Source of the DNA: Raffaelea ambrosiae
Lineage: Eukaryota > Ascomycota > Sordariomycetes > Ophiostomatales > Ophiostomataceae
DNA: 64,000 nucleotides
Assembly: GCA_002778195.1 (NCBI GenBank)
Contig: PCDI01000001.1
Location: forward strand, 1,872,939-1,936,938
Direction of reading: 5' to 3'
Part shown: piece by piece, positions 22,594-33,300 of the stretch
How positions within the stretch are numbered: the first letter of the stretch is position 1
Layout of the letters: every line of letters starts with the position of its first letter
Program-made: the position numbers and the translations under genes
The notes under the pieces: model-generated
The model's input: only the letters and a program-made list of their open reading frames with translations
What the model was told of the DNA's origin: nothing
Databases searched by the model: none

Positions 22594-23447
22594 CTTGGCT
22601 GGTGTTGCAGGACGTTGTGATGCTGCATACAAATTCACAATCAAGGCGGAGAAGGAAAAAAAATGGTTATGCTGGTAAAAAATATTGTGGAGATAGAGTT
22701 TCACGTGACTTATCGATAAGAATGACTTGCCGATAACGATAAACATACCCCACCGATTTGCAGAACCTCGTCTGGCCACTCACATAATAGAGCCTCACAC
22801 TGACTTTACAAAGGTTGACGCCACACTTTTGCCGGCGTTGGTTCTGCATTCGGGGGGGGGGGGGGGGGGGGGGGTTTCTCCTATAAACTGGTTGTACTAC
22901 CTAGGTCTTCTTGTGGCAGAAAAAATTAAATATTTTGACCGTAAAATTCATTATTTGATTAGACCTGCTAACATGGGAACTAATCGGCAGCTTGCGTCCG
23001 AGTTGTGAGCCAGTCCAATGAACTCAACCCACGCAGTTAACACAAAGACTGTGGCGACACAAATATTGAGGCCTACAATGAGGCCTACGTTCAACAACAC
23101 GAAATGGACTCAAATGTGGTAGCAAACGCCATAAACAGCAAGTGACTGATCAACGTGATGGTGGTCCAGGCCGGCTAGCTGCATATTCGCACAAATTCGA
23201 CGAGCGAGCAAGCCCGGTAAGACTTGTTTCCTTTTGTTGGGTACTTGGTAAGATCCTTCATGAGGTCTTCAATAGGTTTGGCCTGAATACTGCAGCGTGA
23301 ATTGTCTATAAGTATCGAGCTCTTTCCTCCACATTTTCCAATCAAAGAAGCTCTCTCTCGCTCCCCAAATTAAACACTCTGAACACAAAGCCTTCCAAAT
23401 CGATCTTACACAAACAACAAATTGTTTTCACTCTAAATCTTTTCAAG
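22594..23447. promoter_or_regulatory. Divergent promoter region between NSA2 (-) and the SMP-like gene (+)
   Basis: 850 bp holding both 5' flanks. It contains a 23-base G homopolymer (separate entry) and AT-rich segments around 22915-22960. CT-rich and A/C-rich leader sequence precedes the ATG at 23448. No gene seen. Confidence 0.5.
22852..22874 (+). repeat. Homopolymer of 23 G
   Basis: An unbroken run of G from 22852 to 22874, the longest mononucleotide G tract in the window. It lies between two divergent genes and can in principle form G-quadruplexes. Its exact length may be affected by sequencing. Confidence 0.9.
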
Positions 23448-23734
23448 ATGTCTGGCAAAAAAACCTACATGTCCAAGACGGATTCCTCGCAGATCCAGTC
23501 CTCTCAGGTAAACACCTCTGTCTACGCCAAGTTGCAGGCCAACACAGCTGACCTCCTGTTCAGGCCCGTGGCGGTGGCAACATGAGCTCAGGTGGATTTG
23601 CTGCCCGTGCTCAGAGCGCTGGAGACCGCAACACAAACACGGGCTATGGGACTTCCCACTCGCACTTTGGCGGCAACAGCGGCAGTCGGGGAAACAGTGG
23701 TAACAAGGGTGGTGGCCAGTCCTACAAGAAGTAG
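23448..23734 (+). CDS. Small SMP-domain (LEA-like, seed-maturation-type) stress protein
   Basis: Two exons, 23448-23507 and 23564-23734, around a 56-nt GT-AG intron, giving 76 residues. The joined protein reads SSQIQSSQ then ARGGNMSSGGFAARAQSAGDRN, which matches the seed-maturation-protein repeat of LEA proteins (RIQSxxA...GGFAARAQSAAxRN). The rest is rich in Gly, Asn and Ser and hydrophilic, ending GGGQSYKK. An earlier AG in the intron leads to a stop and is rejected. Such small hydrophilic proteins accumulate in spores or under stress and are thought to be disordered protectants; here that is inferred from family resemblance. No signal peptide. Confidence 0.75.
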
Positions 23735-24640
23735 ACTGGGAAACAATCCATGCCAAGAAAGCAAGCTTGGAGTTTCCGTGACAAATCTGCTCGGAGAGTC
23801 ATGTCAAAGCAACAAATAGCCATGGCAAAGAACACCGGACCCTGTCGAAACAGGGCGTGATGGCTTGGCGCGCCTGCCCTTTTCAGTCTAAACGCAAATT
23901 GAAAATGACAATTTGAACTCTCCGCATACGAGGTTCTTGTCGAATAAATCCGTGGATGAGCTGGTTGCACTGAAAACAATGTCCGAGGCAGCCAGGTCCA
24001 CCGGAACAGACGCATAGTATTGCGTCCTTGTAGACGGCCAGTCCTGCTTTCATGCCCGGAGTCGATGTCGACGTTTCCCAACATCTGTCGACTGGCCCGA
24101 GGGAGGCTGGCCGACCGTTGCACGCCCGAAAGTGGCATTTCCCAGGGATGAACTACTTGCTGCTTGTGACAATACGGCCCAACAAGAGAAATTACGATTG
24201 CGCCAAGAAGAAGACCTGCTATTTGTGAACATCCCAGATATGCCCGCGTACAGCTTCGGCAAGGACAAATGCCTCTCCACACAGACTGGTACATTCCTGT
24301 TCCTTGGGAAGAGACGAAGAGCACTCAACAGTGCTGTCGAACCCGCTCGCTGTCTTCATACCCTCTCTCTCCCGAGATCCCAGGCCGGCTCATCCCGGAC
24401 ACCCAGAGCCATAGCCCACCACTGGCCCTGGCTATCCGCAGACAGCTCGTCATGGCCGGTGTTCTGGATGTATTCCTTGGTCCCAACTGCGGTCAAAATG
24501 GGGTTCCCGTCAAAGGATTCGTACGGGCCGATCGCACTCCGTGGCCGCACCATCGACAGCAGGCGGTGCTCAAATGAGCCGCCCTCGGCCCCAAGGAGGT
24601 AACTAGTACCAGTCGCCGCCGCGCTCGTACACGCGCGGCC
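23735..24640. other. Intergenic region with an unassigned open frame
   Basis: A plus-strand open stretch at about 24132-24600 contains EEDLLFVNIPDMPAYSFGKDK and an alternative frame from the ATG at 24269, but neither matches a family I recognise and no splice model joins them. It may be a decayed gene fragment or chance. Nothing else is supported. Confidence 0.35.
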
Positions 24641-27030
24641 TCAACGTATGCATATAGACTCCACAAACCGGCCGTCCTGTATCAACTTCAATTTTGCCTT
24701 GCTCATGTTATACCGCACATGCCCAACTCTCTGATACGTTTTGTCGTCAGGCCAGCGGCCTAGCAGCAGCCCCGAGACGGACGCCTGATCCATCGTCACG
24801 TACTGGTGTGCGTGCAGGGCAGCAAAGTGAAGCTCGATGCCGGCGAGACGAGCAACGGCTGCCGAGGTCCAAGACGCAGCGGGCTGCAATGACCGGCGCA
24901 GCGTCCTGGCCGGCCCGGCCGGCCCGGCCGTAGTGGTACCGTGGCCCGGCACCATGCATGGTTCGAGTGGTCCGTCGAAATGCACAACAAAGGACGCACA
25001 GCGGCGGATCGCCCGCAGCTGCCGCGCCCGCAGCGGCACAGCAAAGCCATTTCCATTCTTGGCGTCACGGGCCACCACGGCCTGGAGCAGCGGCGCCCGC
25101 AGCACCAGCTGCCCGTCCACGACCCGGCCATACGCGTCGTCGCCGCCACCGGCGGCCGGGTGCGGCGTCGCCTGGCACGAGACCACGCTGGCGAGCCAGC
25201 CGAACTGGGGATTGTCCTCTTGGGCAAGGTCGTCATAGGCCACGCGGCCGATGAGGGATGCCCACGAAAACGACGGCGCGAGGTACGTCGGCGAGAAGCG
25301 CGACGTCAGGCGGTAGCCCGCTGGGCCGGGGTTCTCGTTCTCTGCAATCCAGCAGAGACTCCAGGGCGACTGGTTGGAGTCGTCGGGGCGGATCCACAAC
25401 CCAGCAACGTACTGGTAGGACGACGACGACAACGACGACGACAACGACGAGGATGCTGCTGTGTGCCGCGCGACCGCCGACAGAGCCGGCAGCCGGTCGG
25501 CGTCCACGGCCATCTTGCGCCGGGTGTATTCGTAGACCAGGTTTCGCCAGCAGTTGGCGGCGTCCAGCGCGCGAGCCAAGTCGGCTTTCGGCGCCGGCGC
25601 CGTGCCGCACAGGCCGCGGACGGTGTCGGTCGCCGGCCGGCCGCACTCGCAGGCCGTGACCGCACAGCATTCCCATTGCACCTCACTGTAGGCAAACACC
25701 AGCAGGCGGGTCGACAGGGCGCGCTCCTGCAGGGTCCATGCGCGGGCCTCGATGGGATCGACGCTCATGTCCATCAGCGGCGTCCCCGAGCGCACATGGT
25801 GGCCGCATTCCACTCTGCGGTGGATGTGGATCAAGACTTCCCGGTTGTTGTTGTTGCTGTTGTTGCTGTTGTTTTCGGCTGCGGCGTCTTGGATGACCGT
25901 CCTGGCCACTGGAATCGAGGGCTCCCGTCCACCCGGTCCCAGGAAACTGTCGTGGCAGGAGGCCGTGGACGCGGCCACGATCGTGAGCAAGGCATTCGCA
26001 TAGATGCGGCCCATCTTGCACGACTCGCGCACCCAGTCGGCCTCGTCGCCCTGGACAATGCACAGGGCGTCAATCCAGATATGGTCGAGCCCGAGGCGCC
26101 GGCACACGGCAATGGCATCCTGCAAGCCCGCGGGGGCCACGTCCACGTCAAACCCCGTGCGACGGTGCGCTTCCAGGTTGCCGGGCGTCGTCTTGAATGC
26201 TGGTCGTACGGTTGTGTCCCCCCAGCAGTAGCTGAGGGCAACGTATTTGGGCGGCGATGGCGGCGGCGATGGTGATGACGAAGATGCTGATGGCGACGGT
26301 GATGACCCCCCGCCGGCTGCCAGGGTGTCCACGAGATAGCCTCGCAGCTTGCCACCGATCCCGTTGGGGCGTATGTGCAGCAGCCGGCTAGGCAGGTCGG
26401 TCGCCAAGAGTGAATCTTGCCCGGCCCTGTCGGGGGCCTGCCGGCATTGCGGGTGGTTGTTCAGACATTCCTCGATCTGCGATGTGATGAAAGCGGTCGT
26501 CTCTGGCGAGCTCGGGTCCAAGGGCATCTTCTTGCCAAACCCCAAGTCCGGCGTGTGGTTCTGGACGACGGGGAGCTTGGCACGCTCTCCGGCTGTGATG
26601 TTGTCGCATTCTGTTGTCTTTTGTCAGCCGTAGGAGTTGGGTCCTTGTCAGCTCGCATTCCTTCCGAGACAGATGCAACCGGGGATCAGAGCACGGAAGC
26701 CAAGGATTCAATGCAAACCGCACCCTCTGATAGAAAAATCTCCGCGGACAGAGTAATGGAATGGCGGGAATATATTTGCACTCTCATCTCCGTTAGGGGG
26801 TCGGGCAATATGACGCTCAACTGGCCGTCGAGGCGAAGCATTTTGGCTGCTTGGAGAAACACGCCACAGAACGCGCATCGTGTAGCCGAGTCGGCCAGGT
26901 CAGCTACGGTCAGATCCCACCTTTGCTTATCGTGGACCACAGACGTGCCATCCACGGGACTGCAGCAGATGCTACAGATGGAGCTGCCGTCGCCTGCAGT
27001 TGAGCCAGTAGTTCCCCGGGAGGTTGCCAT
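24641..27030 (-). CDS. HET (heterokaryon incompatibility) domain protein
   Basis: Two exons, 26724-27030 and 24641-26610, around a 113-nt GT-AG intron with a gctgac branch-like site, giving 758 residues. N-terminal region: two CxxC pairs (CSICC and CAFC) and the DLADSATRCAFC motif seen at the start of many HET proteins. The HET domain begins about residue 224 with YVALSYCWGD, followed by AVCRRLGLDHIWIDALCIVQGD (about 270-290), MGRIYANALLTIVAAS, and the later RAWTLQERALSTRLLVF block. HET proteins trigger cell death after non-self recognition when hyphae fuse. Low-complexity inserts are visible: Gly/Ser/Pro after the first 160 residues, an Asn/Ser run coded at 25838-25873, and a Ser run coded at 25418-25455. 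The plus-strand frame covering the same DNA is a composition shadow. Confidence 0.9.
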
Positions 27031-27570
27031 TTCCCCTCGGCTTTGGTGTTCAGCAAGGACACATTGACAGAAGGGAAGGGAGAAACGATCAAGATGCGCA
27101 GGCGGTATGTACACGATTTCCGCGCAAGGCTGAAGCAAGACTATTTATCATTGGCTGGCAGTTTACCCATGGCGTGCATGTAGGTGTTCGGCACCGGGGG
27201 AATAGGGCTGACAAGATCTGACGGTAGGGCCGCGGCTAGTCTGGCTAATTGTTGCGAAGCGTATCCCATTCGCCGTTTGGAAAGACCGCTGCGGCTTATT
27301 TCATGTACAATCGAAGAGAGACTCTCGCTGCTGTATCCATGATGAGGCGACATTGCGTTCCTGGGGTTCTTCTCGTCGACTCAGATCTAGACGATCAACA
27401 GGAAACTTTCAAAATACGTATTCGTCGCGGCTTGCATGAAGGCTGCATAATGGGAATGAAGAATTCAACCAACTGGGCAGTTCATTAGCATTGGCTCCGG
27501 CCTTCTTTCTTCATGATCTGGCGATGTTGAGTTCTCGCCAAAATTGAGCAACACCAGCAGAAGACAATTT

Positions 27571-27595
27571 CACAATCTCACAATCTCACAATCTC
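27571..27595 (+). repeat. Three tandem copies of CACAATCT
   Basis: The 8-bp unit CACAATCT occurs three times head to tail, followed by one more C. A short microsatellite with no evident function. Confidence 0.8.
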
Positions 27596-27810
27596 CCTTC
27601 AGGGGCCGTCGGTTGACCATGACACGTGCCAAGACCGTCCTCCTGCTTCGTACCCTGTTGTGATTTGCTGTGCCTCGCTTTCCCTTGTCGTTGCGCAGAG
27701 AGCCCAATCTCCTCAGCGGGTTTTTGCATGGTTCAGGGCGGCGCGCTAAAAAAAAACGAACGGTCGCCTCACCAGCCACGTAAGTTGTAACTAAGAGTAC
27801 CAAAGTACAT

Positions 27811-27862
27811 ATGCTGTGCGTGCTGTGCGTGCTGTGTGCGGTGTGTGCGGTGTGTGCAACAG
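27811..27862 (+). repeat. TGCTGTGCG / GTGTGTGCG tandem repeat
   Basis: ATGCTGTGCGTGCTGTGCG continues as TGCTGTGTGCG and then two GTGTGTGCG units. Purine-pyrimidine alternation is high. No coding signal. Confidence 0.7.
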
Positions 27863-28224
27863 TGCGCAGCCAACAGGGAAGGAAAGGATCAGCAAGTAAT
27901 CAGGAAGCGTTTACGTCGTTCTTGCCTTGTCCGTTCTCGTACAGCGCAAAAGTCCGCAGCGCTAAAACGGATCCTTCGAAAAACGATGGCCCCCATAAAA
28001 ACGAAACGGCTGGCCTTTCCCCCCTTTCCTGATTGAAGCTTTGTTGAAGCTTTCTCGGGCTGCTGCCGCCACCAAACTGCAAACAAGACGAAAAAAGAAA
28101 AAAAGAAAAAATAGGAAGCAGAGCAAGACAGGACAGAGAGGGAAAGAAAAAAGAAAGACGCAACCACGTTCATAGTCTCTCTCTCTCTCTCTATTTTTTT
28201 TTTCGTTCTTTTTCTTTCCTCAAC

Positions 28225-29931
28225 ATGCGCCTGGCAGGCCGCTGGATGGTGTGCCTGCTGGCCGCCGCAATCATCGTGGCCTTTATCGGCGCCTACCATC
28301 GCCGGTCGGTTGGCCAGCTCGTGCAGTCGACGACGACCTCGGTCTGGGACAACCTGCCGTTTGGGGAAAAGACGGGCGATGTTGGCGACGGCAGTGGCCA
28401 GCCACCAGCAGGTGGCACGCCTCCAAGCTCGAAACCGCCATCATCACCACCGCCGGCCAATCCAGCCAATCCAGCCAACCCACCAAAACAGCCGTCCAAA
28501 CCTCCTCCTTCGACCTCACCTTCCGCCTCCTCATCCTCCGCCTCCTCCCAGTATGCCGCCATCCGCGCGTTTTGGCAGAAATGGAGCGCCGCCATGGTCC
28601 GCGCCCGGCCCGACTGCCCCGACATTGTCCTCCACGGCACCGCCCGCACCGACCACCCGGCCGACCGCCACGCGCCCCGACGACCCTACCGCGATCTGGT
28701 CCACAACCCGGACGCGGACCTCGACGCCCTGCACGACGCGCACGCCCGCCTCGTCGCCGACCTCCAGGCAAACCTGACCGAGACCGACACCCACCACACG
28801 TTCCGCGGCCGCGGCATCGTCATGGTCGGCGGCGGCGAGTACTTTGGCCCGGCCATTGTCAGCATCTACATGCTGCGCCGCACCGGCAGCACCCTGCCCG
28901 TCGAGGTCTTTGTGCCCGACGACGGTGAGTACGAGACCGCGGTCTGCGAGGGCTACCTGCGCCGCCTCAACGCCGAGTGCCGCGTGCTGTCCAGCCTCTG
29001 GAAAGACTCGGACGCCCTGCCCCCGCTCCAGCACTACCAGCTCAAGGCCGCCGCCCTGCTGCTGTCGTCCTTTGCCGAGGTCCTGCTGCTCGACAGCGAC
29101 AGCATGCCCCTCGTCGACCCGGCCGCCCAGCTGTTTGACGTCCGCCCCTTCATCGACACGCCTATGCTGCTGTGGCCCGACTTTTGGGCTGCCACCGAGT
29201 CGCCGCGCTTCTGGACCCGCGTCGTCCGCGGGCGCCGCGGCGGCGGCAGCGACGAGGACGAGGACGAGGACGAGGACGCCTTCGACGCCTTTCCCGCCGC
29301 CCTGCCCGCCACCTCCAGCGAGGCCGGCCAGCTGCTCGTCGACAAGCGCACCCACCTGGCGCCCCTGCTGCTGGCCACCTACTACAACATCTACGGCCGG
29401 AGCCACTACTACCACCTGCTCAGCCAGGGCGCCCTCGGCGAGGGCGACAAGGAGACCTTCTTGGCCGCCGCCGTCGCGCTGAATGCCAGCTACCACCGCG
29501 TCGAGACCGAGGTCGTGTCCATCGGCCGCTTCGACGGCCGCGAGCATCGCGGGACGGCCATGGTGCAGCACCTTCCGGGCGGCGGCGGCGAACAGGCGGC
29601 GAGCCCCGCGTTTCTGCACTGCAACACGCCCAAGATGAACGCCGGCCACTTGATCGACGAGGGCGACCTGGTGGCCAAGGACGACGGCCAGCTGCGCCTG
29701 CGCCTGCTGGGCCCGGCCGACGAGCAGGAACGCCGCTTCGGCTACGACATTGAAGGCATCCTGTGGGACCTGCTGGTCCAGACCGGCTGCGAGCTGGCCA
29801 GCGTCATCCGCGAGTGGCAGCACCGGGAGCGCATGTGCGAGCGGCTGACCGAGGCGCGCGAGCTCATCACCGGCCGGACAGGCCCGATCGGCGAGGTGGA
29901 GGCTGGCCAAGGAAAGAAAAGCCGAGGGTGA
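28225..29931 (+). CDS. Type II membrane mannosyltransferase, MNN2/GT71-like
   Basis: Intronless 568-residue protein from the ATG at 28225. A short cytoplasmic tail is followed by a single transmembrane anchor, VCLLAAAIIVAFIGAY (about residues 9-24), then a Pro/Ser-rich stem to about residue 110, and a Golgi-lumen catalytic domain. Catalytic landmarks: GRGIVMVGGGEYFGPAIVSI, LPVEVFVPDDGEY, QLKAAALLLSSFAEVLLLDSD with the DxD metal-binding motif at residues 290-292 (Asp-Ser-Asp), PMLLWPDFWAATESP, and a C-terminal GYDIEGILWDLL...IREWQHRERMC. This pattern fits the fungal alpha-1,2/1,3-mannosyltransferases of GT71 that elongate outer-chain N-glycans; the exact linkage cannot be told. An acidic EDEDEDEDAFDAF insert is encoded by a GACGAG repeat at about 29250-29280. 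GC content is very high. Confidence 0.82.
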   Translation: MRLAGRWMVCLLAAAIIVAFIGAYHRRSVGQLVQSTTTSVWDNLPFGEKTGDVGDGSGQPPAGGTPPSSKPPSSPPPANPANPANPPKQPSKPPPSTSPSASSSSASSQYAAIRAFWQKWSAAMVRARPDCPDIVLHGTARTDHPADRHAPRRPYRDLVHNPDADLDALHDAHARLVADLQANLTETDTHHTFRGRGIVMVGGGEYFGPAIVSIYMLRRTGSTLPVEVFVPDDGEYETAVCEGYLRRLNAECRVLSSLWKDSDALPPLQHYQLKAAALLLSSFAEVLLLDSDSMPLVDPAAQLFDVRPFIDTPMLLWPDFWAATESPRFWTRVVRGRRGGGSDEDEDEDEDAFDAFPAALPATSSEAGQLLVDKRTHLAPLLLATYYNIYGRSHYYHLLSQGALGEGDKETFLAAAVALNASYHRVETEVVSIGRFDGREHRGTAMVQHLPGGGGEQAASPAFLHCNTPKMNAGHLIDEGDLVAKDDGQLRLRLLGPADEQERRFGYDIEGILWDLLVQTGCELASVIREWQHRERMCERLTEARELITGRTGPIGEVEAGQGKKSRG

Positions 29932-30351
29932 GATGGACATGGGAGATGAAGGGAAAGGGGGGAAACAAAAAGAGAATGGCAACCACAGGAGCACAAGACA
30001 CAATGGGATTTCATAGGCATCAGACATGGTCATCATATCCACAGGACAAGGATCTTCGGCAAAGCAGGCAAAGCAGGCGTTCTTTGGTCAGTTGAATGAT
30101 TTAGAATGATTTAGATGGGTCACATTTCTTTTTTTTTTTTGCTCTATTAGCTGGTTACTACAAGCCGTCAGCGGCTAAACAATTCAATGTCTGAACACAC
30201 ACACAAAAAAACACATTTGAGGAGACACATGAAACATGAAACTGCAAAGAAAAAACAAAACAAATTGTGAACAAAATACGAACGCCTTTCCGTTCTTTCA
30301 TACACACACGCCCCCACCTCCCCAATCTATCGTCACAGTCCGTCGCACGGA
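29932..30351. other. Intergenic between convergent genes
   Basis: 3' flanks of the mannosyltransferase and ACC1. A-rich with a T-run at about 30128; no gene seen. Confidence 0.6.
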
Positions 30352-33300
30352 TTATGCCGACAAGAACTTGAGCAGCTTCTCCTTGTCCTCCACAGGCATC
30401 ACCCGGATCATGTCGCGCACGCCCTTCCACGCCGCATTGTCCTTGGTGTTGGTCCGGATCATCTCCCGGATCTCTGACGACACAGCCTCCGCCTTGAGCC
30501 CCTCCAGCTTCTCCTGGATCGTCTTCTTGTTGTCCTCGTACCACTGCGCCACCTGCCGGTCCGCCTTGTTGAACTCCGGCACCGCGCACCACGCCTCCAG
30601 CAGATGCAGGCTGTGCTCCCGCGTCTGCGTCGCCTGCGTCGACGCCGGAGCCGCCGTCGAGTTCGACGTCGCCCGCGCCGCCGCCATCTTGCGCAGAATG
30701 TACTCCTCGTTGAGACGCCGGCGCACGCGCCAGTAGAAGAACCGACGCGCGTTGCGCCACTCCAGCACGTCCCGGATCGCCCCCTTGGCCTTCATCCGGC
30801 CCGCCCGGTCGTGCAGGTCCGCAAACTGCGCTGCCAGCTGCTGGTAGATCGGCAGCAGGTGCTGCTCGCGCTCCAGCAGCCGCTCCTTGATCGCGTCCAC
30901 CTCCTCGGCCGACGCTCCCCGCTTCTGCGCCTCCGCCATCTGCTTCTTCAGCTTGCCGTACGTCTCGTCCAGCCGCGCCATCGTATCCAGCTGCTTGTCC
31001 TTGCGGTACTTGATGCCAATGATGCCCTCCGGCTCCAGTACACCACCGCGCGACTCCTCGTCCGCGTACATCTCCATCGACGTCGCGTTGATCGTCGGGT
31101 CCACCACCACCCACGAGCCACCACGCAGCTCGCCAAACGGCGGGATGTACACAAAGATCGGCTGCTCGTACTTGACAAGAGCGTCCACGATGAAGCTGCC
31201 GTACTTGAGAACCTCGTTGTACATGTCGCGCTGGCCGCCAGAGAAACCACGCCAGTTGGCCAGGATCATCAGCGGCAGCTGCTCGCCAAAGTTGAAGTCA
31301 TTGATCGCCTGCGCCGTCTTGAACGCAGAGTTCGGGTACCACACACCGCCAGCCTCGTTGGTCACCTGCTCGATCGAGTCGGGGTTGGCAGGGTCGGCTG
31401 GCGTGATGTTCTCCACGGCCCGCGTCTCCACGCCGATCACACCCATCGGGATGCCGCCCAGGCGAGCGCGGCCGACGACGACAGTCCGTGCCCAGCCGCC
31501 AAGCGTCTCGACGAACGAGTCCTTGTCAAACAGACCCGGCTCAAAAGAGTCGCCGTCCTGTTTGCCGCCAATCATCCACCGCACATCGTACGCCTGCCGC
31601 TGTGGCGGCGTGTACACGACATCGCGGTCCCAGCTGTCCATCGAGATGCTGATCGGCACCGGGTTGTTGCGCTTGTCCGGCACATACGACATCCACTCCA
31701 CGATCCGGGAGATACCCTCCATGTCGTCGCGCGCCGTCATGTGCGACACACCGTTGCGGTACATGATTTGCGTGCCACCCAGCTGCAGGTTGGACGTGTA
31801 CACCTCGCGACCCAGCAGGTTGTTCAGCGCAGGCGCGCCGGTCAGGATGATGGGCTGGCCCTCCACCTGCACAGCACGCTGGCCAAGGCGCACAAGGTAG
31901 GCACCAATACCCACAGACCGGCACGTCACCAGGGTCACCGTGAAGATGTCGTTGTAGGCACGGCTGGTGGCGCCAGCAATGAGACCGGAGCCGCGCAGAC
32001 ACTCGACACCGAGGCCGTCCTCGGCACCGACAATCGTGACGATCTTGTGCCGCGTCTCGCCGTCCTCGACCACCTCTTCCGTCATCACGTTGCCATTGAA
32101 CTGCTTCTTGGCTGCCTCGTCCAGGTACAGGTACTTGAAACCCTGCTCCGGCTTGGACGCGTCGTTCCAGGCAACCTTGAAGAAGGGCATCAGCTCGTTG
32201 GCCAGGCCCAGGCGGGCACCGGAGTTGGCCGACAGGTAGATGCGGGGAATGCCCATCTTGCGCGCCAGCTCCGTGCACTTGTTGAAGAAGTTGTCCTCCT
32301 TGGGGCCGAACGAGCCAATGTTGTACGTGATGTCGTTGGCCACCACAATGAACTGCCGGCCGCGCGGGTACTCGGGCGTGCGAGCCGAGATCAGCCAGCC
32401 CACCATGCCGCAGCTGTTCATGCCCGGCTCGCGCGAGACCTCGGCAATGTTGTCCTGGTCGTCCAGCACCAGCTCCGAGCTCTCAATGCACTCGCCCACA
32501 GGCGGCTGCTTGTCGCTCAGAGTTGGGTTCTCCTTGACCACCTTGGTCCAGCTGTTCTGGATGGCCTGCCGGAACACCTCGGGGAAGTCATACACGTACT
32601 GCGTACCCATCAGATGGGCCTTGTACCGCTTCGGCTGCAGCCAATTCTTGGTAGGATATGGCGTGGACACCGGGAGCAGATGCATCGAGCCAATCTTGGT
32701 GGTGCCGCCAATCGACTGGAACACCCACTCGCCCTTCTCCGACTTGCGCTCCGCGTAGATCTCCACCTGGATCACGTAACCGGATGTGTTCGTGATGATA
32801 ACACGCAGCGGGTACGGCATGCCAGTGGTGGGGTCGGTGCAGATGATGCGGATCTCGACGTGGGCCACACGCAGGCGCCAGGCACGCGGGCCGAACCGGT
32901 CGAGGAAGCCCTGCAGGGATTGCTCGACCTCCTCGGGCTGCAGCTGGAAGACAGGCGTGAAGTTGATAAACATGTGGTTCAAATCCGAGTTGTTGTTGCC
33001 AATGATCTCGAGGGCATCAAAGATGTCGTTGATCACGCGGTCCGCCTCCGAGATCAGGTATTCTGCCGTCGGAATCTCGTCCCGAAGACGGCCCGGACGA
33101 ATCACAGCCCGCGTGAAGTACCGCTTGTCGGTCTCCACGCCCTTGCCGATGCCCTCATACACGTGGATGCTCTTGTTCTCCGTGAAGACGGTGCGGATCT
33201 TGAACTTGGACAGCCGGGCCAGCTCAAGCTGGAAGGCCAGAGCAGGCTCACTGTGACGAATGCTGTCGTCTTCCTCGTAGTTGGGGCCGCGGAACGTGTA

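Larger units (their letters stand above)
27031..28224. other. Divergent promoter region between HET gene (-) and mannosyltransferase (+)
   Basis: No gene seen. It contains a triple CACAATCT repeat (27571-27595), a TGCTGTGCG/GTGTGTGCG repeat block (27811-27862), a T-poor A-rich stretch, and a (TC)n tract at 28176-28192 close to the ATG at 28225. Confidence 0.55.

Noticed and set aside
24941..26275. 444-residue plus-strand frame over the HET gene
   Set aside because: Antisense shadow; the minus strand carries clear HET motifs.
28531..30042. 503-residue minus-strand frame over the mannosyltransferase gene
   Set aside because: Shadow of a very GC-rich coding sequence; low-complexity Val/Ala/Gly product, no motif.
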